A DNA stretch of 8,217 bases. Source: Spirochaetes bacterium RBG_16_67_19 (lineage in GTDB: Bacteria; Spirochaetota; Spirochaetia; SZUA-6; DRHE01). Positions 1 through 5,684 of the stretch are shown in pieces (position 1 is the first letter of the stretch; every line of letters starts with the position of its first letter). The notes under the pieces are model-generated. The model was not told where the DNA came from and made no database searches. It saw only the letters and a program-made list of their open reading frames with translations. The stretch is taken from NCBI GenBank assembly GCA_001829505.1, contig MIBK01000050.1, forward strand, positions 3,308 to 11,524, read 5' to 3'. Both the position numbers and the translations under genes were made by a program.

Positions 1-199
1 AGTCGTGATTGAAGACGGCCAGCTCGTCCAGCTCCCCGGCCAGGGCGTTGCGGGCCTGCTCCAGGCCGCGCAAGGCCTCCCGCTGCTCCAGGCGCCGGAA
101 GCGTCCCAGGAAGAGGGAGGCGGAAATCGCGTAGACGATGGCCAGCAGGCCGAGAGTCATGCCGCCGATCAGGAGCAGGGTGCGCGTACGAATCCTCAT
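1..199 (-). CDS. Membrane sensor protein, N-terminal fragment (CHASE4-like extracellular domain), truncated by window edge
   Basis: Reading leftward from an ATG at 199-197, 66 codons stay open to the window edge. The ATG is preceded by a good Shine-Dalgarno run, GGAGGGCGG. The product starts with a short basic segment (R2, R4, R6), followed by one hydrophobic helix at about residues 8-31. After it comes a charged helix containing F34, R35, R36, L37, E38 and then A52-L53, E56-L57, L60, ending at N64-H65-D66. That spacing (F..LE, about fifteen residues to AL..EL..L, then D) resembles the start of CHASE4 domains, where the next residue is usually Trp; the single base visible beyond D66 (T) allows Trp. 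CHASE4 domains are extracytoplasmic sensors on histidine kinases, diguanylate cyclases and similar proteins. The output domain lies outside the window, so the protein class is unknown. It is divergent from the response regulator at 250, so a kinase partner is a reasonable inference. Confidence 0.72.
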   Translation of the reverse strand, partial: MRIRTRTLLLIGGMTLGLLAIVYAISASLFLGRFRRLEQREALRGLEQARNALAGELDELAVFNHD

Positions 200-210
200 C
201 CGCCCTCCGC

Positions 211-239
211 TTGGACTTCGTGCAATGATGGTATATCAT
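211..239 (+). promoter_or_regulatory. Candidate promoter of the REC-PAS gene, giving a leaderless or near-leaderless mRNA
   Basis: TTGGAC (211-216) is a weak -35. It is followed by 17 bp and then TATCAT (234-239), which matches the sigma-70-type -10 at five of six positions. Transcription would begin at about 245-248, only a few bases before the ATG at 250. No Shine-Dalgarno sequence lies between the -10 and the ATG, which agrees with leaderless translation. The -35 is poor, so the call rests mainly on the -10 and the missing ribosome-binding site. Confidence 0.4.
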
Positions 240-243
240 TGCA
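221..243. promoter_or_regulatory. Perfect 9-bp inverted repeat in the divergent sensor/regulator promoter region (candidate operator)
   Basis: The arms TGCAATGAT (221-229) and ATCATTGCA (235-243) are exact reverse complements separated by 5 bp. The repeat lies in the 50-bp gap between the divergent sensor (start 199) and response regulator (start 250), and is AT-richer than its surroundings. It overlaps the candidate -10 box of the regulator gene, as expected for a dimeric repressor site. No protein family can be assigned to it from the sequence. Neither neighbouring product has a visible DNA-binding domain. Confidence 0.5.
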
Positions 244-249
244 ACTGAC

Positions 250-1002
250 ATGCTCAAAGCCCGCGTCATGGTCGTGGAGGATGAGGCCCTGGTGGCCGCG
301 GCCATCGAGTCCTGCCTGAAGAATCTGGGGCACCAGGTGGCCGCCTCGGCGGCCAGCGGGGAGGAGGCCGTGCGCAAGGCGGTGGCTCTGGACCCCGACC
401 TGATCCTCATGGACATCCGCCTCAAGGGCCGGATCGACGGCATCGAGGCGGCCACCCGCATCGGCCAGGCGCTGCACATCCCCGTGGTCTACCTCACCGC
501 CCATTCCGACGACGAGACCCTGCTGCGGGCCAGGACCACGGAGCCCTACGGCTTCATTCTCAAGCCTTTCGACGAGAAGGTGCTGAAGGCGGTGATCCAG
601 ATGACCCTGTACCGCTCCGTGACCCAGTCCAGGGTGCGGCGCGGCCGGGACCACCTCAACCGCCTCTTGGACAGCATCAACGAAGCCGTGCTGGAGGCGG
701 ACGTCAAGGGGGAGATCGCCTACTGCAACCAGGCGGCGGCCCGCCTCCTGTCCTGCGACCAGGCCAAAACCCGCGGGCGGATCCTGGGTGAGGTGCTGCA
801 GCTCCTGGACGAGCAGGGGGTTCCCGCCCCCCTGCCCGTCACCCAGGTCCTGCTGGAAGGAAAGAGCGTGGAGCTGAAAGGCTGCGTGATCCGCAACGGT
901 GAGGAGGACCACCGGGTGATCGACCTGCAGCTCAGCCCCGTCCGCAACGAGGCGGGGGCTATCAGCGGGATCGTGCTGGCCTTCCACGAGAGCCTGCTTT
1001 AG
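250..1002 (+). CDS. Response regulator with receiver (REC) and PAS domains, no visible output domain
   Basis: This 250-residue cytoplasmic protein has a receiver domain at about residues 5-120. The phosphorylation set is complete: acidic pair D11-E12 after the first strand (with E10), phosphoacceptor D55 in a LILMDI strand, T83 and K105-P106 before F107. A short linker rich in Arg (about 126-134) leads to a PAS-like domain at about 135-247. It begins LLDSINEAVLEAD, carries Y158-C159-N160 and A162, and ends in a strand with G240, V242 and F245. There is no helix-turn-helix, GGDEF or kinase domain, so the protein probably works through protein-protein contacts in a phosphorelay, or the PAS domain tunes phosphorylation. 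The first ATG is chosen because the receiver begins immediately after it; no ribosome-binding site precedes it. The divergent membrane sensor is a plausible partner. The gene ends 6 bp before the convergent URO-D-family gene, with no terminator visible. Confidence 0.87.
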   Translation: MLKARVMVVEDEALVAAAIESCLKNLGHQVAASAASGEEAVRKAVALDPDLILMDIRLKGRIDGIEAATRIGQALHIPVVYLTAHSDDETLLRARTTEPYGFILKPFDEKVLKAVIQMTLYRSVTQSRVRRGRDHLNRLLDSINEAVLEADVKGEIAYCNQAAARLLSCDQAKTRGRILGEVLQLLDEQGVPAPLPVTQVLLEGKSVELKGCVIRNGEEDHRVIDLQLSPVRNEAGAISGIVLAFHESLL

Positions 1003-1008
1003 CCGGTC

Positions 1009-2139
1009 CTATTCCTCGCCGACCCAGCGCATGTGGCGGGCGGCCCTCCCGGCCGCCCCGCGCAGGTCCTCGTACAGGCCGCGGATGTCCCCGTCGCTCC
1101 AGCTCTGGTTGAGCCAGATCACCGGGATGGCCACCACCTCGGGAACCAGAGCCGCCAGGGCCTCCTCGAAGCCCTGCAGGATCTGGACGGCCGTCTCCCC
1201 ATTGTCGAACATGAGCTCCACGATCCCCCGCCCGCGGAAGGCCTCCCGCAGGCGCGGCAGCTCGCCGCGCGTGTAGCGGAAGGAGCAGTTCAGGCCGTTG
1301 AGCGGCGGATCGTGGTCCAGGTAGTGCCCGGCGGCCGGATGCGGGCCGCAATTGTGCAGGCGCCCGCCGGGCCATTCCCGGAAGATGAGGTTGTTGAACG
1401 GCCGGCTGAAGCGGACGAAATGCTCCGGGGAGAGGCCCGCGCACACGTCATCGGAGACGAAGCCTTTGCGGCCTTCCGGCGCCCACAAGGGATCGAAATC
1501 GATGCAGGTCAGGCGATCCAGACCCCCGGCCGCCGCGATCACCTCTCGGTAGCAGGAGGCCTGCACCTCCGCCGCCATCGACAGGAAGGCCTGGAAAGCC
1601 CGTGGATCGTCGTAGGCGGCGGTGAACAGGAGATTGGTTTCGAACAGGTCCTTGGCGGTGTTCAGCGGGCCGCCCAGGTCCGGGCCGGCCAGGCACACCC
1701 CGGGCGGCAGGGCGCGCGCGAACTCCCGGGTCCAGGTCAGGATGAAGGGCATCAGCCCGTCCCGGCGCGGATCGGGCCTGGCCAGGCCGTATACCTGGGA
1801 CAGGTCGCGGATGGGATGCTCGCCGACCCCCGGCGGCTGCATGGGATCCTCGCCCCAGTGCACGGTCAGGCCGAACATCGTGGCGATGGTCATGTACCCG
1901 GGCCACAGGCGCGCGGCCGGCAGGTAGTCGTCCGGGAGCAGGCGCAGCAGCCGGTCGATCGAGCGGATGTTCATTTCCAGCTGCTTGCGGCCGTCCTGGC
2001 ACAGCTCCCGCAGGCTGTAGCGGCTGGTATCCTCCAGGATGAAGCCCAGCGGCAGGTGGTCCACCCGGCGGTAGGCCCAGGCCCGGCGCACGCGCTCCCG
2101 GCGGCGTTCCAGCTCACGGGGCTGGATGGCGGCGATCAC
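1009..2139 (-). CDS. Uroporphyrinogen-decarboxylase-like (URO-D family) protein with HxCG motif, possible methyltransferase
   Basis: This 376-residue soluble protein resembles the URO-D superfamily (TIM-barrel decarboxylases and the related cobamide/corrinoid methyltransferases). The family signature near the N-terminus is R16-V17, then about nine residues, then V26-D27-H28-x-P30. A conserved H262-N263-C264-G265 sits about two-thirds along. In the methyltransferase branch (MtaA/MtbA type) an H-x-C pair there binds zinc and activates a thiol. The usual third Cys some 75-80 residues later is not seen; C285 is the only nearby candidate. The Arg-Gln-Ala-Gly-Arg substrate loop of true HemE is absent, so haem synthesis is unlikely. 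The annotated start is GTG at 2139. GGAGG lies 13 bases upstream, which is long; an in-frame CTG two codons earlier (2145) sits 7 bases from it and cannot be excluded. The gene is divergent from a second URO-D-like gene, suggesting a shared pathway. Substrate unknown. Confidence 0.82.
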   Translation of the reverse strand: MIAAIQPRELERRRERVRRAWAYRRVDHLPLGFILEDTSRYSLRELCQDGRKQLEMNIRSIDRLLRLLPDDYLPAARLWPGYMTIATMFGLTVHWGEDPMQPPGVGEHPIRDLSQVYGLARPDPRRDGLMPFILTWTREFARALPPGVCLAGPDLGGPLNTAKDLFETNLLFTAAYDDPRAFQAFLSMAAEVQASCYREVIAAAGGLDRLTCIDFDPLWAPEGRKGFVSDDVCAGLSPEHFVRFSRPFNNLIFREWPGGRLHNCGPHPAAGHYLDHDPPLNGLNCSFRYTRGELPRLREAFRGRGIVELMFDNGETAVQILQGFEEALAALVPEVVAIPVIWLNQSWSDGDIRGLYEDLRGAAGRAARHMRWVGEE

Positions 2140-2163
2140 TTTCAGTTTGCGTCCTCCTGCCGC

Positions 2164-2192
2164 ATCCTACGCAAAAGCCAGGCGAAAAACAA
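2164..2192 (-). promoter_or_regulatory. Candidate promoter for the minus-strand URO-D-family gene
   Basis: On the minus strand, TTGTTT (2192-2187) is followed after 17 bp by TAGGAT (2169-2164). These match the sigma-70-type boxes at three and four of six positions. Transcription would start near 2157, leaving a leader of about 18 bases that contains the GGAGG ribosome-binding site. Its -35 abuts the plus-strand -35 at 2194, so the two promoters would be back to back and could be controlled by one bound protein. Confidence 0.4.
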
Positions 2193-2203
2193 CTTGACAA
2201 GTT
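2191..2203. promoter_or_regulatory. Small palindrome over the divergent -35 boxes (candidate operator)
   Basis: AACTTG-A-CAAGTT is a perfect 6-bp inverted repeat around a single central base. It covers the plus-strand -35 (TTGACA, 2194-2199) and touches the minus-strand -35. A regulator bound here could control both URO-D-like genes and the transporter operon. Part of the symmetry arises from the -35 sequence itself, so chance is a real alternative. No regulator gene for the operon is present in the window. Confidence 0.35.
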
Positions 2204-2223
2204 CCGCGCCGGGGCCGGATAAT
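2194..2223 (+). promoter_or_regulatory. Strong promoter of the URO-D/ABC transporter/SDR operon, leaderless start
   Basis: A consensus -35, TTGACA (2194-2199), is followed by 18 bp and then GATAAT (2218-2223), which matches the -10 at five of six positions. This is the best promoter in the window. The expected transcription start, about 2229-2232, is only 3-6 bases before the ATG at 2235, and no Shine-Dalgarno sequence fits in that space. The first gene of the operon would therefore be translated from a leaderless or near-leaderless mRNA. Confidence 0.68.
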
Positions 2224-2234
2224 CGGATTCACCG

Positions 2235-3437
2235 ATGAGATCACGCGAACGCATGTTGACAGCCATCGCGGGCGAAAGGCCGGACCACGCCCCCTGTTCC
2301 TTCATGCTCTTTTTCAGCCTTTACGAGCGCTGCTCCAGCGACTCCGAGTTCGTGGAGAAGCAGGTGGAGCTCGGGCTGGACCCCTTCGTGCACGTGGGCC
2401 AGCTCAACCACACCCTGCACGGCTACGGGGGCCTGGCTCCGGGGGTGAGCTGGAAGGAATGGGTGGAGGAGCAGGAAGGCGGCAGGCTGTTCTGCCGGCG
2501 CATAGACACCCCGGCGGGGCCCCTGCAGAGCAAGGTGCGCCAGCGCGACGGCTGGCCGACGGCGGAGGACTTTCCCCTGCTCAAGGACTGGCTGGTGCCG
2601 CGTTTCGAGGAGATCCTGATCAAGCCGGAGCACGACCTGCCCAAACTGCCCTACCTGTTCGGACCCCTGAAGGACGAGGATATCCGGGTGCTGCGCCAGG
2701 AGGCCCGCGAGGCTTCCCGCCTGGCCGACCGGCACGGCCTAATGCTAGTGGGGGGCTGGAAGGGCACGGTGCGCCCCGGCCTGCAGGTGGATCCGGGGGT
2801 CATGGGGGCCGACGCCATGGCCTGGCTGTCCGGCTTCGAAACGGTCATGGTCCTCTCCCTCACCCGCCCGGACCTGATCCAGGAATATGCCCAGATCATC
2901 CATCGCTGGAACCTGAAGCAGATCGAGGTCTACCTGCAGGAGACCGAGGCCGACCTCATCGTGCGCCGCGGCTGGTACGAGACCACCGAGTTCTGGACCC
3001 CCCCGGTCTGGCGGGCGGTCATCGCCCCGACGCTGAGACGCGAGGTCGAAACCGTGCACCAGGCCGGGCGCAAGTTCGGCTACATCATCACCAGCGCCTT
3101 CCTGCCGCTGCTGGACGATATCCTGGCCGCCGGAGTGGACGTGCTGATCGGGGTGGATCCGGAGGAGGGCAAGGGCACTCAGCTTTCGGCCATCAAGGCC
3201 AAGTGCGCCGCTGCCGGGCGGGCGCTGTGGGGCGGGGTGAGCGGCGCGGTGACGGTGGAAATGGGCACCGAGGAGGAAACCTCGGCGGCCGTGCGCCGGG
3301 CCCTGGAAGTGCTGGGCGCCGGCGGCGGCTTCATCCTTTCGCCGGTGGACAACGTGCGCGAGGACACCGAGAACTCCCGGCGCAACACCCGGGCCCTGAT
3401 CGAAGCCTGGAAGAAATACCGTTCATTGAAAGCGTAA
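2235..3437 (+). CDS. URO-D family protein lacking the HxC motif, first gene of the transporter operon
   Basis: This is a 400-residue soluble protein of the uroporphyrinogen-decarboxylase superfamily. The N-terminus shows the usual family opening, SRERMLTAIAGERPDHAP (residues 3-20). Near the end a strand-turn-helix holds L292-L293-D294, A299-G300-V301-D302-V303-L304 and D308, the segment that follows the metal-binding motif in methyltransferase relatives. Where those carry H-x-C-G, this protein reads Y283-I-I-T-S, so zinc-thiol chemistry as in MtbA is not supported. The HemE substrate loop is also missing. It may be a decarboxylase-like, lyase or ligand-binding relative; function unknown. The ATG at 2235 is preferred because family homology begins at once, despite no ribosome-binding site; M7 is the alternative. 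It is followed 41 bp downstream by the solute-binding protein gene, so it probably acts on the imported compound. It appears to be a distant paralogue of the minus-strand gene at 1009. Confidence 0.82.
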   Translation: MRSRERMLTAIAGERPDHAPCSFMLFFSLYERCSSDSEFVEKQVELGLDPFVHVGQLNHTLHGYGGLAPGVSWKEWVEEQEGGRLFCRRIDTPAGPLQSKVRQRDGWPTAEDFPLLKDWLVPRFEEILIKPEHDLPKLPYLFGPLKDEDIRVLRQEAREASRLADRHGLMLVGGWKGTVRPGLQVDPGVMGADAMAWLSGFETVMVLSLTRPDLIQEYAQIIHRWNLKQIEVYLQETEADLIVRRGWYETTEFWTPPVWRAVIAPTLRREVETVHQAGRKFGYIITSAFLPLLDDILAAGVDVLIGVDPEEGKGTQLSAIKAKCAAAGRALWGGVSGAVTVEMGTEEETSAAVRRALEVLGAGGGFILSPVDNVREDTENSRRNTRALIEAWKKYRSLKA

Positions 3438-3450
3438 GAGCGTCGCTCTT
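3436..3450 (+). other. Short hairpin between the URO-D-like and solute-binding protein genes
   Basis: AAGAGC (3436-3441) and GCTCTT (3445-3450) are exact complements around a 3-base loop. The stem begins inside the TAA stop codon and is followed by CGAAAAAATC rather than a T run. It is therefore not a typical intrinsic terminator on the plus strand. It could mark an mRNA processing or stability site at the junction before the transporter genes, or be fortuitous. Confidence 0.35.
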
Positions 3451-3465
3451 CGAAAAAATCTTGTC

Positions 3466-3472
3466 AAAGGAG
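3466..3472 (+). promoter_or_regulatory. Strong ribosome-binding site of the solute-binding protein gene
   Basis: AAAGGAG lies 6 bases before the ATG at 3479. It is the best Shine-Dalgarno match in the window and fixes this start, even though the reading frame stays open far upstream through the preceding gene. It fits the high expression usual for periplasmic binding proteins. Confidence 0.75.
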
Positions 3473-3478
3473 CATCGC

Positions 3479-4720
3479 ATGCGAAAAGGCATCGCTATTC
3501 TGATCGCCGCCCTCCTGTTGGGAGGCGCCGGCCTGGCCTTCGGCCAGACCATCACCGTGCTGCTGGGAATCGACGCGGCCGGCAAGCACATGGGCGAGCG
3601 GGCCCAGGAGTTCACCGCCAAGACCGGGATCAAGGTGAACCTGGTGGAGGTGGAATGGGACGCCATGGTCAACAAGCAGGCCGTGGCCCTGAAGGCCAAG
3701 GAGCCCACCTACGACATCGTGGACTGCGGCTCCTTCATGCTGCCGGAGTACGTGCCCGGCGGGCTGTACGCCGACATCTCCGACATGTACACCCCGGCGG
3801 AGCGGGCCAGGTTCATGGACGGCATGCTGGACGGGGTGAGCATCGGCGGCAAGCTGTACGCCGCGCCCTTGATGGCCTCCTGGACCATCATGTTCTACAA
3901 CAGCGAGATGTTCCTCAAGGCGGGGCTGGACCCGAACAAGCCGCCCAAGACCTGGGACGAGCTGGTGGCCTACGGCCAGAAGCTGCAGAGCCCCACCGTC
4001 TACGCGATCGCCGACTCCCTGGCTCCCGGCGAGTACATTTCCGTCGCCTTCTTCCGCTGGGCCAAGTCCGCCGGCGCCAAGATCAGCGAGTTCCGCGGCA
4101 ACAAGGTCTTCTGGCTCGTGGACAGCCCGGAATGCGTGAAGGCCCTGGAGTTCATGCAGAGCATGATCAAGGACGGGACCATGGACCCGGGCTCGCCCAC
4201 CTACTACCAGCAGCAGATCGCCGACCTGTTCGGCAAGGGCCAGTCCTCCATGCTGGTGAACTGGGACATGATGCAGCTGGCCTTCAAGAACCCGGAGCAG
4301 ACCCCCTACGCCGGCAAGATCTTCCCGGCGGTCATGCCGGGCGCCAAGGCGGGCTTGAGCGGTTCGGTCGAAGGGCACGAGTACCTGGCCATCCCCTCCC
4401 CCTCGCGGAACAAGGCCGCGGCCAAGCAGTTCATCAAGTACCTGCAGACCCCGGCGGTCCAGAAGAAGCGCGCCCTGGAGGACGGCCAGACCCCGGTGCT
4501 CAAGGCCCTGTTCAAGGACCCGGACGTCAAGAAGGTGATCAACCTGGACGTGGTGTTCCAGGCCGCGGCCAACTGCTACTACCGGCCGGCGGTGCCCGAG
4601 TACACCCAGTGCGCCGATGCGCTGTCCGTCGAGCTGCAGAACGCCCTGGTGAACAACAAGGACGCCAGGAAGGCCCTGCAGGATGCGGCGGCCAAGCTCA
4701 ACAAGCTGTCCGGCTGGTGA
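3479..4720 (+). CDS. Extracellular (periplasmic) solute-binding protein of a sugar-type ABC transporter
   Basis: This 413-residue precursor is of the family-1 (maltose/multiple-sugar) binding-protein type. Residues 1-22 form a classic Sec signal: R2-K3, a hydrophobic core rich in Ile, Leu and Ala (about 5-16), and A20-F21-G22 before Q23. No Cys follows, so it is predicted to be soluble in the periplasm and not a lipoprotein. Mature-protein hallmarks include F139-Y140-N141 with the following FLKAGLDPNKPPKTWDEL (145-162), the G252-K-G-Q-S-S-M-L-V-N-W strand (252-262), the late I305-P306-S307 with FIKYL (318-322), and R369-P-A-V-P-E-Y (369-375). It presents a carbohydrate-like or polyol solute to the two permeases encoded downstream. 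The ligand cannot be deduced. Length is typical of the family. The frame is open upstream to 2459, but only this ATG has a ribosome-binding site and signal peptide. Confidence 0.94.
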   Translation: MRKGIAILIAALLLGGAGLAFGQTITVLLGIDAAGKHMGERAQEFTAKTGIKVNLVEVEWDAMVNKQAVALKAKEPTYDIVDCGSFMLPEYVPGGLYADISDMYTPAERARFMDGMLDGVSIGGKLYAAPLMASWTIMFYNSEMFLKAGLDPNKPPKTWDELVAYGQKLQSPTVYAIADSLAPGEYISVAFFRWAKSAGAKISEFRGNKVFWLVDSPECVKALEFMQSMIKDGTMDPGSPTYYQQQIADLFGKGQSSMLVNWDMMQLAFKNPEQTPYAGKIFPAVMPGAKAGLSGSVEGHEYLAIPSPSRNKAAAKQFIKYLQTPAVQKKRALEDGQTPVLKALFKDPDVKKVINLDVVFQAAANCYYRPAVPEYTQCADALSVELQNALVNNKDARKALQDAAAKLNKLSGW

Positions 4721-5684
4721 GAACGGTCTGAATACCGCAACCCCGGGACGCCGCCTCGGCGGCGTCCCGCTTTCCAAGCCACCGGCTTTCCGGCAGAGTC
4801 TCAGCGGGCGCCTGGAGCACAACGAGGGGCTGTTCGCCTTCCTGCTGGTGCTCCCCGCCATGCTGATCGTGCTGGCCCTCTACATCTACCCCCTGATCTA
4901 TTCCTTCGCCATCAGCTTCCTGCGCAGCGACATCCGCTACCCGGAGGAGTTCCGGGGCTTGAAGAACTACGTCGAGATCTTCCAGGAGCCGGACCTGCTG
5001 GTGTCCTTCTGGCGCACCATCTACTTCACCGTGGTGTCCCTGGCCATCGAGATGACCCTGGGCATTGCCATCGCGGTGGCCTTCAACAACCGCTTTTTCG
5101 GCCGGCCCGTGGCCCGCTCCCTGATCATGATCCCCTGGGCCATCCCGCCGGTGGTCACCGGGATCATCTGGAACTGGCTGGTGCACGCCAAGATCGGGGT
5201 CCTCAACTACGTGCTGTACAGCCTCAAGCTCATCCCGCGCTACAAGCCCTGGCTGGCCGATCCGACCTGGGCCATGAACCTGATCGTGCTGGCCGACGCC
5301 TGGAAGTGGACCCCCCTGGTGGTGCTGCTGGTCCTGGCCGGGCTGCAGGCCATCCCCGATGAGCTGTACGAGGCGGCCACCATCGACGGGGCCGGGGGGG
5401 CGGCGGTGTTCTTCCGGGTAACCCTGCCGGTGATCAGCTGGCCGATCATGGTCACCCTGATCCTGCGCACCGTGGAGGCCATCCGGGTGTTCGACATCAT
5501 CTACGTGATGACCCGCGGAGGGCCGGCCAACGCCACCAAGCTCACCACCTTCTACGTGTGGGAGATCGCCTTCAAGCACCACATGATGGGCAAGGGCGCG
5601 GCGCTGGCCTACCTGATCACCGCGCTGATCGTCATCCTGGCGGTGTTCTACTACCGCCTGCTCAACCGGAGGGTGGAGCTGTAA
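4683..5684 (+). CDS. ABC transporter permease, MalF/UgpA type (start uncertain)
   Basis: This inner-membrane permease has about six transmembrane segments. The first is at residues 51-75 and the last at about 304-324. The cytoplasmic EAA loop that docks the ATPase is clear: E230-A231-A232, D235-G236, then L248-P249. It pairs with the next gene product to form the channel. The start is unclear. The only ATG before the first membrane segment is at 4683, inside the end of the binding-protein gene in another frame, with AGGAAGG 9 bases upstream; this gives 333 residues. A CTG at 4728, with GGTGAG 6 bases upstream, is an alternative. Either start puts an atypical Pro/Arg/Gly-rich leader of about 35-50 residues before the first helix and places a 12-bp hairpin inside the coding region. 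M60 is within helix one and is not credible as a start. The stop overlaps the next gene's ATG. Confidence 0.88.
   Translation: MRRPSSTSCPAGENGLNTATPGRRLGGVPLSKPPAFRQSLSGRLEHNEGLFAFLLVLPAMLIVLALYIYPLIYSFAISFLRSDIRYPEEFRGLKNYVEIFQEPDLLVSFWRTIYFTVVSLAIEMTLGIAIAVAFNNRFFGRPVARSLIMIPWAIPPVVTGIIWNWLVHAKIGVLNYVLYSLKLIPRYKPWLADPTWAMNLIVLADAWKWTPLVVLLVLAGLQAIPDELYEAATIDGAGGAAVFFRVTLPVISWPIMVTLILRTVEAIRVFDIIYVMTRGGPANATKLTTFYVWEIAFKHHMMGKGAALAYLITALIVILAVFYYRLLNRRVEL
4744..4769 (+). other. Perfect 12-bp GC-rich hairpin just after the binding-protein gene (possible attenuator or mRNA-stability element)
   Basis: CGGGACGCCGCC (4744-4755) and GGCGGCGTCCCG (4758-4769) are exact complements around 2 bases, so at least 11 bp can pair with a 4-base loop. 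It begins 24 bases after the binding-protein stop codon and is followed by CTTTCC, too few T residues for a standard terminator. In maltose-type operons such structures after the binding-protein gene protect upstream mRNA and lower permease expression. That role is inferred here. It lies within the open 5' part of the permease frame. Confidence 0.6.

Noticed and set aside
1033..2238. Plus-strand open frame of 401 codons opposite the minus-strand URO-D-like gene
   Set aside because: The composition is typical of antisense shadow frames and no motif is present. The minus-strand product has family motifs and its own ribosome-binding site.
1009..3437. HemE (true uroporphyrinogen decarboxylase) for either URO-D-like gene
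   Set aside because: Both lack the N-terminal Arg-Gln-Ala-Gly-Arg substrate loop, no other haem-synthesis gene is nearby, and one is embedded in a transporter operon.
2459..3478. In-frame upstream extension of the solute-binding protein to a 753-residue protein
   Set aside because: It would read through the URO-D-like gene in the wrong frame and bury the signal peptide internally. The ATG at 3479 has a strong ribosome-binding site directly before a Sec signal.
4744..4773. Rho-independent terminator after the solute-binding protein gene
   Set aside because: The stem is strong but is followed by only three T residues, and the permease frame continues through it. It is recorded as a hairpin of uncertain role.
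3464..4861. Long minus-strand open frame of 465 codons opposite the solute-binding protein gene
   Set aside because: Its translation is low-complexity, rich in Gly, His, Val, Leu and Gln, as expected from the antisense of GC-rich codons. It has no recognisable domain, and the plus strand encodes a clear family-1 binding protein.
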